Below, in pieces: positions 1-8,730 of a DNA stretch of 64,000 bases (the first letter of the stretch is position 1; each line of letters starts with the position of its first letter). This DNA is from Alphaproteobacteria bacterium. Lineage in GTDB: Bacteria; Pseudomonadota; Alphaproteobacteria; UBA8366; GCA-2717185. The DNA is taken from NCBI GenBank assembly GCA_012103325.1, contig WLWY01000001.1:1089653-1153652 (forward strand). Direction: 5' to 3'. The position numbers and the translations under genes were made by a program. The notes beneath the pieces were generated by a model that worked only from the letters and a program-made list of their open reading frames with translations, was not told where the DNA came from and made no database searches.

Positions 1-311
1 AGAAGGACTTTGCCAGGGCGATGCAGCGCGTCGAAGAAAAACTCGGCGACACAGCCGACCGCAGCGCACGGTTTGTTTGCGCCTTGGCGTTGGCATGGCC
101 CGACGGGGATATCGAAATTTTCGAGGGTACCGTCGCGGGCGATCTGGTTTGTCCGCCGCGCGGCGGCCGCGGTTTCGGCTACGATCCGATGTTCCTGCCG
201 CACGGTCACACGGAAACCTTCGGCGAAATGGACCCAGCCCAAAAGCACGAAATCAGCCACCGCGCCGATGCGTTCAACCAGCTGGTCGCCGGCTGCTTTC
301 GAAAAAGCTGA
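1..311 (+). CDS. rdgB: Non-canonical purine NTP pyrophosphatase (RdgB/HAM1), 3' part
   Basis: The reading frame is open from base 3 and only the C-terminal ~103 residues are present; the 5' end lies outside the window. The family hydrolyses dITP, XTP and related deaminated purine nucleotides in the cytosol. The stretch [13 protein letters not shown] and the following TFGEMDP...[10 protein letters not shown] block are the conserved C-terminal nucleotide-binding signatures of RdgB. hemW starts 4 bp after the stop, and the rdgB-hemW pairing is common in alphaproteobacteria, so they are probably co-transcribed. Confidence 0.93.
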   Translation, partial: KDFARAMQRVEEKLGDTADRSARFVCALALAWPDGDIEIFEGTVAGDLVCPPRGGRGFGYDPMFLPHGHTETFGEMDPAQKHEISHRADAFNQLVAGCFRKS

Positions 312-315
312 CGCC

Positions 316-1473
316 GTGATTACGGGGGATCCGGCATTCGAAAGCGACCTGGCCCTGTATATCCATTGGCCCTTCTGCCTTTCGAAATGCCCCTATTGCG
401 ACTTCAACAGTCACGTCCGCGAGCAAATCGACGAAGCCCGCTGGCGGTCCGCGTTGTTGCGCGATCTCAATAGTATCGCGGAAGCGACGCCCAAGCGGCG
501 GATTGCGAGCATCTTCTTCGGCGGCGGCACACCGTCTCTGATGAGCCCGGGCACGGTTGCAGCCCTGCTCGATCAGGTCGCCCAGCATTGGTCGTTCTCG
601 CCCGACGCGGAAATTACGCTCGAAGCCAACCCAACCTCGGTCGAACGCCAACGCCTTGCCGATATCCGGGCGGCAGGCGTGAACAGAGTTTCACTCGGCG
701 TGCAGGCGCTCGACGACGAGGCGTTGGCGTTTCTCGGCCGCGGCCACAGCGCCGATGAGGCGCTTGCCGCGGTTGGCGATGCCGCACGGCTGTTCGACCG
801 GTTCTCGTTCGATCTCATCTATGGCCGGCCCGAACAAAGTGCCGCGGCATGGCGGGACGAACTTGGCCGCGCGCTGCACTATGCGGGGGATCATCTTTCG
901 GTCTACCAGCTGACTTTGGAGCCGGGGACGCCGTTCCACGCCTTGTGGCGGCGCGGGCGCCTCGATCCGCTGGCGGAAGAGGAAGCGGCGGACTTGTACG
1001 ACGTCACGCAGGAAATCTTGGCGGTAGCCGGGCTGCCCGCTTACGAAATCTCCAACCATGCAGCGCCTGGTGCGGAAAGCCGGCACAATCTGATCTATTG
1101 GCGCTATGGTGATTATGCCGGTATCGGGCCCGGTGCGCACGGACGCGTGACGCTCGGTGGCGAAAAGGCCGCAACCCAGCGCATCCGTAGCCCGGAAGCG
1201 TGGCTGGAGCAGGTGGAGACAAAAGGGCACGGCGCGGAACCTTCGGAAACGCTGAGCGCCGAAACGCAATTCTCCGAAATCGTGCTGATGGGGCTGCGGC
1301 TTGCAGAAGGCATACCGGAGTCGCGGATTCAAGCCGTTGGCGGCGCGTTCGACCCTGACCGTCTCAAATCGCTTACTGAAAACGGTTTGATCGAACGGTC
1401 CGCCGGGCGCATTCGGGCGACGGAAGCAGGGCGTACCCGGCTCGACGCAGTGATCGCCCATTTATTAGGCTGA
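316..1473 (+). CDS. hemW: Radical SAM haem chaperone HemW (HemN-like)
   Basis: A 385-residue radical SAM protein, the family's usual length. It opens with LALYIHWPFC and the CxxxCxxC cluster motif (CLSKCPYC), followed by FFGGGTPSL and GVQALDDEALAFLGRGH, all typical of HemW. The reading frame is open far upstream, overlapping rdgB; the GTG at 316 is chosen because it follows the rdgB stop and puts the family N-terminus at residue 1. HemW binds haem and an Fe-S cluster and delivers haem to respiratory enzymes. It was historically annotated as oxygen-independent coproporphyrinogen oxidase, an activity the HemW branch lacks. Confidence 0.93.
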   Translation: MITGDPAFESDLALYIHWPFCLSKCPYCDFNSHVREQIDEARWRSALLRDLNSIAEATPKRRIASIFFGGGTPSLMSPGTVAALLDQVAQHWSFSPDAEITLEANPTSVERQRLADIRAAGVNRVSLGVQALDDEALAFLGRGHSADEALAAVGDAARLFDRFSFDLIYGRPEQSAAAWRDELGRALHYAGDHLSVYQLTLEPGTPFHALWRRGRLDPLAEEEAADLYDVTQEILAVAGLPAYEISNHAAPGAESRHNLIYWRYGDYAGIGPGAHGRVTLGGEKAATQRIRSPEAWLEQVETKGHGAEPSETLSAETQFSEIVLMGLRLAEGIPESRIQAVGGAFDPDRLKSLTENGLIERSAGRIRATEAGRTRLDAVIAHLLG

Positions 1474-1488
1474 CAGATCGTCGCCCTA

Positions 1489-2874
1489 TCAGTTCGTCGT
1501 CGCTGCGAAACTCTGCGGTGCCGACCGGCGTGCTGTCGTACCGGTGCGGTTTACCTCATGGATCGCAAAGGCGCGTTCCGCCACGCCTTCCGAACGCAAA
1601 CGAAAGATACCGTCGACACCGAGGAAACCATTGTCGTCCATAAGCGCATCGAGTGAATAATCGGGACCGTTTTCGCTCTGTGCCAGCACGACAGCAAGCG
1701 CCGTCGCGTCATAGGCCAAAGTCGCCAGACGGGGTGCGGCGCGATCAAAAATCTTACGAAACCTGGTGTTGAACCGTTCCCGTTCTTCGGTCGGCGATCC
1801 AGCGAACCAGGACCCGATCAAGGCCGGTTCCGAACCGAGGTTCGGGATGAGGTCCCACGACCGCAAGCCGAGAAAGCGAACTGCCGGCTGGTCAACATCG
1901 AAATAGTAGAGCAAAGACGACAGCGCCCGCAGCCGCTCGCCGCTTTCCGGTATCAACACGGAATCGTATGGCAGCGCACCGATGGTATCCAGCCGCTTCA
2001 GACGGCGCAGCGCCTGCCTTGCAACCTCATCGCCTTTTTCCGTCAGTGCCCTGCGCTGCGCCAATAACGCCTGATGGCGCGTATTGTAGTTGGCGAACAC
2101 CTTGACCTCGCCCGAAAGGTCCGCTGCGCCCGGATCGTAATACATCGTTCGCACCAGCGAGCCGCCGGCCGCTTCCGCCACGGATCGCGCCGCCTCGACC
2201 ACGGACCTGCCATAGGCATCGCTGGGCGCCAGTACGGCGAAGCGCGACAGGCCTTCGGAAAGGGCGTATCCGACGATGGCCTGCACCTGTTGGCGGGGAA
2301 CGAAGCCGAGAATGAAAACCCCATCCCCGGCCACTTCACGTGAATTCGAGAAGGCGACGACCGGCACACCGGCGTCCCGCGCGATGGGTGCGGCGGCCCT
2401 CACGGAATCTGCGTGCAGGGGTCCCAGGATCAGTTGTGCGCCCTGCTGCACGGCCTGTCTTGCCGCCCTCTCCGCACCCGCCGCGGTACCGCGCGTATCG
2501 ATCGGCATCAGAGCGAAAGATTTATCCGCCAGCTCGAACATCGAAAGCTGCGCCGCGTCCAACATGGCCTGACCGAGCTGTGCGCTGGTTCCCGTGAGCG
2601 GCAGAAGAATTGCTACTCGCGCCTCCGTCGACGGCGCGCCGGGCGTGGCGGTATTTTCCGTTCCTGACGCAGGGCCATCGCTGGAGGTCGCCGGATCCGC
2701 AACTCGCGCGGGCGGTGCCAGCGCTCCTGGCGCTGGCACTGCATTTGGCGATCGGGATTCCGATGTTTGTTGCTTCGGTTCGAATTTGCGGAACCGTGGT
2801 TGATCTTCTACCGTGGGGCCAGCGCAACCGGCGGCCGTGAGGAGTATGATCGCCGCGACCGGAAAAAGGCGCAT
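1489..2874 (-). CDS. Penicillin-binding protein activator, LppC/LpoA-like lipoprotein
   Basis: A 461-residue lipoprotein. The start at 2874 gives the signal MRLFPVAAIILLTAAGC with a lipobox ending at Cys; the frame is open further upstream, but that part lacks a signal and overlaps rsmI. A Pro/Ser/Thr-rich linker (about residues 30-85) precedes a periplasmic-binding-protein fold (ARVAILLPLTGTSAQLGQAMLDAAQ), the LppC family hallmark. In gammaproteobacteria LpoA activates PBP1A in the periplasm; the alphaproteobacterial role is inferred. It diverges from rsmI-yraN, the conserved arrangement. It converges on hemW with a 15-bp gap. Confidence 0.85.
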   Translation of the reverse strand: MRLFPVAAIILLTAAGCAGPTVEDQPRFRKFEPKQQTSESRSPNAVPAPGALAPPARVADPATSSDGPASGTENTATPGAPSTEARVAILLPLTGTSAQLGQAMLDAAQLSMFELADKSFALMPIDTRGTAAGAERAARQAVQQGAQLILGPLHADSVRAAAPIARDAGVPVVAFSNSREVAGDGVFILGFVPRQQVQAIVGYALSEGLSRFAVLAPSDAYGRSVVEAARSVAEAAGGSLVRTMYYDPGAADLSGEVKVFANYNTRHQALLAQRRALTEKGDEVARQALRRLKRLDTIGALPYDSVLIPESGERLRALSSLLYYFDVDQPAVRFLGLRSWDLIPNLGSEPALIGSWFAGSPTEERERFNTRFRKIFDRAAPRLATLAYDATALAVVLAQSENGPDYSLDALMDDNGFLGVDGIFRLRSEGVAERAFAIHEVNRTGTTARRSAPQSFAATTN

Positions 2875-2968
2875 TACAGACCAGCGATTCCAGGAGTCCC
2901 CAAAACGGCGTGAGCGACCATATGGAAGCCCAAACGTAAATTCGGTTTTTTCTGAACGGTCTGATTTC

Positions 2969-3838
2969 ATGACGCAGGACACTAGTGAGCCTTTGAAAAT
3001 AAGTAAACCGGCGCCGGGCCTGTATGTGGTCGCAACGCCAATTGGCAACCTCCGGGACATCACCTTCCGCGCTGTCGATACTTTGACGGCGGCGGACGTG
3101 ATTGCCTGCGAAGATACGCGCGTCACCGCGAAACTGCTTGCCGCGCACAACGTGGCAACGCGCACCCTCTCATATCATGAGCACAATGCGGCCAAAATGC
3201 GACCGATGCTCCTGCGCCGCCTGCAGCAAGGCGAGATCGTCGCCCTGGTGAGCGACGCAGGGACGCCGCTAATTTCCGATCCCGGCTATAAGCTGGTTTG
3301 CGCCGCGGTCGAAGCGAATATTCCGGTCACCGCCATTCCTGGCGCGAGCGCACCGCTGACGGCGATGGCTGCCGCCGGGCTACCTTCGGATCGGTTTCTT
3401 TTTGCCGGATTCCTTCCGACGCGAACGGCGCAACGCCGGACGGCCCTGCAACCCCTCGCGGCGATCGATGCCACATTGATATTTTTCGAATCTCCGCGCC
3501 GTCTTGCCGCAAGCCTTGCCGATATGCGCGACGTACTGGGCCTCCGGCCGGCTGTAATCGCGCGCGAGCTGACCAAACGGTATGAGGAATTTCGCCGGGA
3601 TACGATCGGTGCGTTGGCGGAATATTACCAGGAAGCCGGTGCCCCCAAGGGCGAAGTCGTTGTCGTCGTCGCACCGCCCGATGCGGACGAAGAACCAGCG
3701 ATAGATCTTGACGAATTGTTGCGGCAAGCATTGGCAGGAATGAGCGTACGGGACGCCGCCGCCACTGTTAGCACGGCAACCGGCCGGCCGCGCCGCGAAG
3801 TCTACGCCCGCGCACTGGAACTGGATCGCGAGGAGTGA
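2969..3838 (+). CDS. rsmI: 16S rRNA (cytidine1402-2'-O)-methyltransferase RsmI
   Basis: A 289-residue SAM-dependent tetrapyrrole-methylase-fold protein. GLYVVATPIGNLRDITFRA at the N-terminus and LVSDAGTPLISDPGYKLV near residues 90-107 are diagnostic of RsmI; the GAPKGEVVVVV block lies near the C-terminus. It 2'-O-methylates C1402 of 16S rRNA in the decoding centre. The ATG at 2969 is chosen over in-frame upstream codons because the family begins here and the upstream sequence is the promoter region shared with the divergent lppC gene. yraN follows after 6 bp, as in many proteobacteria. Confidence 0.95.
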   Translation: MTQDTSEPLKISKPAPGLYVVATPIGNLRDITFRAVDTLTAADVIACEDTRVTAKLLAAHNVATRTLSYHEHNAAKMRPMLLRRLQQGEIVALVSDAGTPLISDPGYKLVCAAVEANIPVTAIPGASAPLTAMAAAGLPSDRFLFAGFLPTRTAQRRTALQPLAAIDATLIFFESPRRLAASLADMRDVLGLRPAVIARELTKRYEEFRRDTIGALAEYYQEAGAPKGEVVVVVAPPDADEEPAIDLDELLRQALAGMSVRDAAATVSTATGRPRREVYARALELDREE

Positions 3839-3844
3839 CCAGCG

Positions 3845-4216
3845 ATGGCCTCCGCCAAACGACGAAAAGCGTGGCAGCGGGGATGGACAGCCGAGACGAT
3901 CTGCGTCGTTTGGCTTCGGCTTCACGGTTATCGCATCATCGCCCGCCGTCAGCGAACCCCTGTCGGCGAGATCGATATCGTCGCCCGCCGCCGCCAAATT
4001 CTCGCGATCGTCGAAGTAAAAGCCCGCCCCGATCGCACGACGGCGCTCGAATCGATTACACCGCGTCAACGAAAGCGCCTCGTACGGGCAGCGCAATGGC
4101 TCATCGCCGGCCGGCCGGACTTAGCCGACCTGAATATCCGCTTCGACGTAATGGCGGTCGCCCCCAGGCGGTTGCCTGCCTATATAATTGACGCTTGGCG
4201 GCCAGATGATGGTTAA
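3845..4216 (+). CDS. yraN: YraN family (UPF0102) endonuclease-like protein
   Basis: A 123-residue protein with the small restriction-endonuclease-like fold of UPF0102. Visible signatures are RGWTAETICVVWLRLHGYRIIARR, then GEIDIVARR...AIVEVKAR, the D-(E/V)xK core of the nuclease-like site. It follows rsmI by 6 bp and is probably in the same transcript. The molecular function is unproven for most members; association with recombination or competence is suggested for the family. Confidence 0.9.
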   Translation: MASAKRRKAWQRGWTAETICVVWLRLHGYRIIARRQRTPVGEIDIVARRRQILAIVEVKARPDRTTALESITPRQRKRLVRAAQWLIAGRPDLADLNIRFDVMAVAPRRLPAYIIDAWRPDDG

Positions 4217-4255
4217 TATTCTCAATAATCAGTTGCGATAGAGAATTTCGGGTAG

Positions 4256-4882
4256 ATGAAGAACATGTTCGCACCACCGCGCAATCGGCACCGGCGTGCC
4301 GCACGGATCGTTCTAAGTTTCGTAGCGCTACTCCTGGCGGCGGGTCTGTCCGGATGCGTCGGGTTGGCCGTCGGCGCTGGCGCGACGGCCGGAACAGCGG
4401 CAATGCAGGAACGCGGTATCGGCGGCGCCATCGATGACACGGTAATTCACGCCAAAATAACAGGCTCCTATTACAACAACGATGTCGCCTTCAAACTGAT
4501 CGCGGTCAAGGTCCACGAAGGACGCGTCCTGTTGACGGGCACCGTGCCCAAGCCCAAGGATCGCATCGCCGCGGTCCGTCACGCCTGGAAGGTCGATGGC
4601 GTCAAAACGGTCATCAACGAAATCACCGTAGAAGACAACAGTGATGTTTTGGACCTCGCACGCGACAAATGGGTTACGGCGCAACTTCGTTTGAAGATTA
4701 CGTTCGATGGCAAAATCAAGGCGATCAACTATGCTATTGATACCGTTAACGGAACGGTCTACCTGATGGGCATTGCACAAAACGAGACCGAACTGACCCT
4801 TGTGCGCAATCACGCGCGCAATATCGAATATGTGCGCCGCGTGGTCAGCCATGCCCGCTTGAAAAACACCCCGTCGAGCTGA
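4256..4882 (+). CDS. BON-domain lipoprotein (OsmY/DolP-like)
   Basis: A 208-residue protein with a long basic N-terminus, then a hydrophobic segment ending in a lipobox (AAGLSGC at about residues 28-34). Two BON domains follow, roughly residues 60-125 (DTVIHAKITG...VKVHEGRVLLTGTVPKPKDR) and 135-205 (RDKWVTAQLRLKITFDGKIKAINYAIDTVNGTVYLMGIA). BON domains bind phospholipid or outer membrane; DolP and OsmY relatives maintain envelope integrity. It lies between yraN and a SirB1 gene on the same strand, 39 bp after yraN. Confidence 0.88.
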   Translation: MKNMFAPPRNRHRRAARIVLSFVALLLAAGLSGCVGLAVGAGATAGTAAMQERGIGGAIDDTVIHAKITGSYYNNDVAFKLIAVKVHEGRVLLTGTVPKPKDRIAAVRHAWKVDGVKTVINEITVEDNSDVLDLARDKWVTAQLRLKITFDGKIKAINYAIDTVNGTVYLMGIAQNETELTLVRNHARNIEYVRRVVSHARLKNTPSS

Positions 4883-4893
4883 ACGGCGATCCG

Positions 4894-5724
4894 ATGCTAA
4901 CCAGCAGCGAGGCGAAACAGACCCTTCGCGAAATCGGCGCCGCACCGGAAGGTCCGTTCGAGTTGGGCGAGGCAGCCCTTGCGCTCGCCGCCCTCGACCG
5001 GCCGCGGGTTCCTCTCGACCGGTATCGACAGCATCTGATCGAGTTGTGTGACGATGTCGGCCGGGAATCCGCAGGAGCCGAAACTCTCGCTGACAGGCTG
5101 TCCGCCCTCAATACCGTCCTTGTCGAACAGCAAGGCTATGAAGGCGACCAGCTCAATTACGATGACTTACAGAACGCCAACCTGATCCGCGTCATCGATC
5201 GCAGGAAAGGACTGCCGGTCGCGCTCGGCATCCTGTACATCCATACCGCGCGTGCGCAAGGCTGGAGCATTAGCGGTCTCGCGTTCCCGGGGCATTTTCT
5301 CCTACGCCTGGGCGACGGCGGAGAACGGCTCGTCCTCGACCCCTTTCATGCGGGCTTAGTGCGGGCGCCGCATGACTTGCGCGACCTTCTCAAGACAATG
5401 TCGGGCAACGACGCGGAGTTGCGTCCGGAGCATTATGCCGAAGTGTCCGACCGCGATATCCTGCTGCGGCTGCAAAACAACATTAAGCTAAGGCTGATCC
5501 AGCAAAAAGATATGGAGGGCGCGGAGGCGGTGGTGGCCCGAATGCTCATGATCGCACCCGAGCAGACGTCGCTGTGGTGGGAAGCGGGCGTGCTGAACGT
5601 GCAGGCCGGGCACCTACAGGCAGCGATCGACGCCATAGAACGTTTTATCGAATTGGACGAACGCCCACAGGCCCGGCACGAAGCCGTTACGCTGCTGCAG
5701 CAATTGCGCGACCGGCTGAACTGA
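4894..5724 (+). CDS. SirB1 family protein (transglutaminase-like plus TPR)
   Basis: A 276-residue protein. The central segment NLIRVIDRRKGLPVALGILYIHTARAQGWSISGLAFPGHFLLRL is the SirB1/transglutaminase-like core, with H in GHFLLR in the position of the catalytic His; the usual nucleophile Cys is not visible. The C-terminal ~90 residues look like tetratricopeptide helices (AEAVVARMLMIAPEQTSLWWEAGVLNVQAGHLQAAIDAIERFIEL). Family function is poorly known. It starts 11 bp after the BON lipoprotein stop and may be co-expressed with it. Confidence 0.85.
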   Translation: MLTSSEAKQTLREIGAAPEGPFELGEAALALAALDRPRVPLDRYRQHLIELCDDVGRESAGAETLADRLSALNTVLVEQQGYEGDQLNYDDLQNANLIRVIDRRKGLPVALGILYIHTARAQGWSISGLAFPGHFLLRLGDGGERLVLDPFHAGLVRAPHDLRDLLKTMSGNDAELRPEHYAEVSDRDILLRLQNNIKLRLIQQKDMEGAEAVVARMLMIAPEQTSLWWEAGVLNVQAGHLQAAIDAIERFIELDERPQARHEAVTLLQQLRDRLN

Positions 5725-5820
5725 TCGACCGCTTTCTCTTCGCCGGGAGATTTACATTGTTTCCGGTCAGCAAAACCGTTCAAACTTCAAATAACCATAA
5801 CTCGTAACAGGGAGGTAAGT

Positions 5821-6792
5821 ATGAAACGGATCGTTTTTGCGCTGACGGCTCTTACCCTCGGCATCGCCGGGACGGCAATTCAGCCTGCCGCGGCAGCCAA
5901 TGTTAAAGTAACACCGCTCGGCGGACAGGATGGCGAATTCTGCCGTCTCGACCGGGCGTTGGTCTTTGAAGACCCGAACGGCACCCGCCTGCTTTACGAT
6001 GCCGGCCGCACGGTCGCGGGACCTGACGATCCCAGGCTCGGCAAGATCGACGTCGTCCTGGTCAGCCATGTGCATGGCGACCACCTTGGCGACAAACACA
6101 TCAAGCTGGACGACGCGGGCACTTGCGGGAAGCCAAAATTCGCCGTTTCCGCGACACCAAATTCGAACAGCGTCAACATCGCATTCGCCAAGAAGGCGAA
6201 AATCGTAACCGGCAGCGAGATTCCGCGTGTCCTCGCTGGGAAGCTAAAAGGCCTTGGCGGCAATCCGAAGGACTCGATGCTGGCGCGATTCGGTTCGATG
6301 AAAACCGTCGGCGGGGTCGGGATTACGACGGTGCCGGCCGCGCACAGCAACGGTCTCTCGCCGGGGTTCATTGGCGGGACGCTGGGTAAGGACCTGAAGG
6401 CAGCAGGCCTGACCGCCTATGTCGGACCGCCGACCGGCTATGTGCTCAAATTCACCAACGGACTTGTCGTCTATTTGTCCGGCGACACCGGCATCACGGC
6501 CGAACAGGATCTGGTGGTTCGCGGCCACTACAAGGCGAATCTCGCCATGATGAATATTGGCGACACATTCACGACCGGCCCCGCCGAAGCTGCCTATGTC
6601 ATCAACTCCCTGGTCAAGCCACAGGCGGTTATCGCGTCCCACGCCAACGAAGAAGCGACGAACGGCGGTAAAGTTCGAAGCGGCACTCGGACGGAGAAAT
6701 TCATCAAGGCCAGCAATGTCCCGGTGCATGTCCCACTCAGTGGCCGCACGATGGAGTTCGACGGCGGCGGCAAATGCGTGAGCGGCTGCTAG
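5821..6792 (+). CDS. Secreted MBL-fold metallo-hydrolase
   Basis: A 323-residue protein with a Sec signal peptide (about residues 1-26, ending IQPAAAA) and a metallo-beta-lactamase fold. The metal motif HxHxDH is present as SHVHGDH (His83, His85, Asp87, His88), with further ligand candidates in VPAAHSNG, LSGDTG and VIASHANEE. Fold and order resemble UlaG-like hydrolases. Export suggests a periplasmic substrate, which cannot be named. A GGAGG ribosome-binding site (AGGGAGGTAAGTATG) precedes the start and a strong hairpin follows the stop, so it is probably a single-gene unit. Confidence 0.86.
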   Translation: MKRIVFALTALTLGIAGTAIQPAAAANVKVTPLGGQDGEFCRLDRALVFEDPNGTRLLYDAGRTVAGPDDPRLGKIDVVLVSHVHGDHLGDKHIKLDDAGTCGKPKFAVSATPNSNSVNIAFAKKAKIVTGSEIPRVLAGKLKGLGGNPKDSMLARFGSMKTVGGVGITTVPAAHSNGLSPGFIGGTLGKDLKAAGLTAYVGPPTGYVLKFTNGLVVYLSGDTGITAEQDLVVRGHYKANLAMMNIGDTFTTGPAEAAYVINSLVKPQAVIASHANEEATNGGKVRSGTRTEKFIKASNVPVHVPLSGRTMEFDGGGKCVSGC

Positions 6793-6817
6793 CGTACACA
6801 ATCTAACGTGCCGGTTA

Positions 6818-6843
6818 GATAACCCCGCTTCGGCGGGGTTATC
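6818..6843 (+). terminator. Hairpin terminator with UUCG loop
   Basis: An 11-bp perfect stem (GATAACCCCGC / GCGGGGTTATC) closed by a TTCG tetraloop lies 26 bp after the MBL-fold gene stop. The T-run after it is weak, so intrinsic termination is likely but not certain; it may also stabilise the mRNA 3' end. Confidence 0.7.
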
Positions 6844-6859
6844 GTTACGGGAGAGAGAC

Positions 6860-7642
6860 ATGGAATGCAGAATGGACGGCCGCACCGCCGTGGTGACCGG
6901 TGGCAGCATGGGACTTGGCAAGGCAATCGCGCACGAGTTTGCCCGTTCGGGCGCAAACGTCGCGATGATCGCCCGGCGGCGCGACATGCTGGACGAAGCG
7001 AAGGCCGAAATCGCCCCCGCCGCGGCAGGCAAGATCGAAGGCTTCGTCTGCGATATGAGCGACTCCTCGGCAATCGGACCCATGCATGACGCGGTTTTAG
7101 ACGCTTTGGGTCCGGTCGATATCGTCGTGAACAACGCCGGGTCGTCGCAACGCGGCGCGTTCCTGGATATCACCGATGAGATGTGGCGAAACGATCTCGA
7201 GCTGAAACTGTTCGGCGCCATCCGGCTGACGCGTCTGGCGTTTCCCGGGATGATCGAGCGCCGCTGGGGCCGCATCATCAACGTTTTGAATGTCGGCGCC
7301 AAGGCGCCGCCGGGAACAGGCGCGCCGACAGCCGTATCGCGCGCCGCAGGCATGGCTTTGACGAAGGTGCTGGCTGGCGAAGGCGCGCCACACAACGTGC
7401 TGGTTAACGCGCTATTGGTCGGGCGGATCGTCAGCGATCAGATTGCCCGCCGGCACGCCAATGCGGATACCAATGTAAGCCTGGAAGACTATATCGCCGA
7501 AGCGGGCGAGGCGATCCCGCTAGGCCGCATGGGGACCGCCGCGGAGTTTGCCAACATGGCGACGTTCCTTGCCTCCGACGCCGGCTCCTACATCACCGGC
7601 ACGGCAATCAATGTCGATGGGAACCTGTCGCCCGTTGTCTAA
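6860..7642 (+). CDS. SDR-family protein with degenerate catalytic residues
   Basis: A 260-residue short-chain dehydrogenase/reductase fold. The cofactor motif TGGSMGLG (13-20), NNAG (91-94) and the C-terminal GRMGTAAEFANMATFLASDAGSYITGTAINVDG are intact. The catalytic block is not: where the family has Ser and YxxxK, this protein reads INVLN...GAPTAVSRAAG, so the Ser position is Asn/Leu, the Tyr position is Thr157 and the Lys is Arg161. It probably binds NAD(P) but classical SDR chemistry is doubtful. It stands alone between a terminator and gshB. Confidence 0.82.
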   Translation: MECRMDGRTAVVTGGSMGLGKAIAHEFARSGANVAMIARRRDMLDEAKAEIAPAAAGKIEGFVCDMSDSSAIGPMHDAVLDALGPVDIVVNNAGSSQRGAFLDITDEMWRNDLELKLFGAIRLTRLAFPGMIERRWGRIINVLNVGAKAPPGTGAPTAVSRAAGMALTKVLAGEGAPHNVLVNALLVGRIVSDQIARRHANADTNVSLEDYIAEAGEAIPLGRMGTAAEFANMATFLASDAGSYITGTAINVDGNLSPVV

Positions 7643-7711
7643 CTGGCGGGCTGTGCCGCACGCGGGCGGGCCTGTATAATTATCAAAACGGAACGAAACA
7701 GGATTGCGGCC

Positions 7712-8656
7712 ATGAGCTTGAACGTTGCCATACAGATGGACCCGATCGACAATATCGATATCGAGGGGGACAGCTCATTCGTGCTCGCGCTCGAAGCGCA
7801 GCGGCGCGGTTATCACCTTCATTACTATTTGCCCAGCGCCCTGACCTTTCGCGATGGCAAAGTATCCGCACGGTCGCAGCCGCTGACGGTCAGGCGCGAG
7901 GCCGGCAATCATTTCGATGTCGGCACGATGGAGTCGCTCGATCTGTCGACGATGGATGTGATCCTGATGCGGCAGGATCCGCCCTTCGACATGGCCTACA
8001 TTACAGCGACTCATATCCTCGAACACATCCACCCCAAGACGCTTGTCGTCAACGACCCGGCGAATGTCCGCAATGCGCCGGAGAAGATTTTCGTGACCCG
8101 GTTCCCGGAGCTCATGCCGCCGACATTGATCACGTCGAGCCGCGAGGAAATTCTCGAATTCCGCGCCGAGCATGAAGACATTATCGTAAAGCCACTGTAC
8201 GGCAACGGCGGTGCCGGTGTCTTTCACATCCAACCGGGCGACGAAAACTTAAGCGCGCTGCTTGAATTGTTTACCGAAATTTACCGGGAGCCGATAATCG
8301 TGCAGCGCTATCTGCCGGACGTGCGCGCCGGGGACAAGCGCATCATCCTGGTCGATGGCAAAGCCGTGGGCGCAACGAACCGCGTTCCGCCGGACGGCGA
8401 GGCCCGATCCAACATGCATGTCGGCGGCACGCCAAAGCCGACGACCCTGACGCCGCGCGAAGAAGAAATCTGTGAAACAATCGGACCGGATCTGAAACGA
8501 TTGGGTTTAATCTTCGTCGGCATCGATGTCATCGGCGATTATTTGACGGAGATCAACGTGACCTCGCCGACCGGGCTACAGGAAGTTAATCGCTTCGACA
8601 ACGTCTGCCTGGAAGCCGACATCTGGGATGCGATTGAAGAACGGTTTCCGGGTTAG
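7712..8656 (+). CDS. gshB: Glutathione synthetase
   Basis: A 314-residue ATP-grasp enzyme, the usual GshB length, joining gamma-glutamylcysteine and glycine in the cytosol. It opens with [21 protein letters not shown], and carries [34 protein letters not shown], the ATP-grasp glycine loop [14 protein letters not shown] and the metal-binding [17 protein letters not shown] near the C-terminus. All are standard prokaryotic GSH-S motifs. In many alphaproteobacteria gshB follows yraN directly; here about 3.5 kb of other genes intervene. Confidence 0.96.
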   Translation: MSLNVAIQMDPIDNIDIEGDSSFVLALEAQRRGYHLHYYLPSALTFRDGKVSARSQPLTVRREAGNHFDVGTMESLDLSTMDVILMRQDPPFDMAYITATHILEHIHPKTLVVNDPANVRNAPEKIFVTRFPELMPPTLITSSREEILEFRAEHEDIIVKPLYGNGGAGVFHIQPGDENLSALLELFTEIYREPIIVQRYLPDVRAGDKRIILVDGKAVGATNRVPPDGEARSNMHVGGTPKPTTLTPREEEICETIGPDLKRLGLIFVGIDVIGDYLTEINVTSPTGLQEVNRFDNVCLEADIWDAIEERFPG

Positions 8657-8730
8657 GACTAGTGTCCTGATCGCGAAATTCAAAAGATTGAATTTCGCGT
8701 GAATCAGCACACCAACTACATGAATCTAGG

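Noticed and set aside
691..1461. Minus-strand frame of 256 codons under hemW
   Set aside because: Shadow of hemW; no recognisable domain, and hemW is full length with strong motifs.
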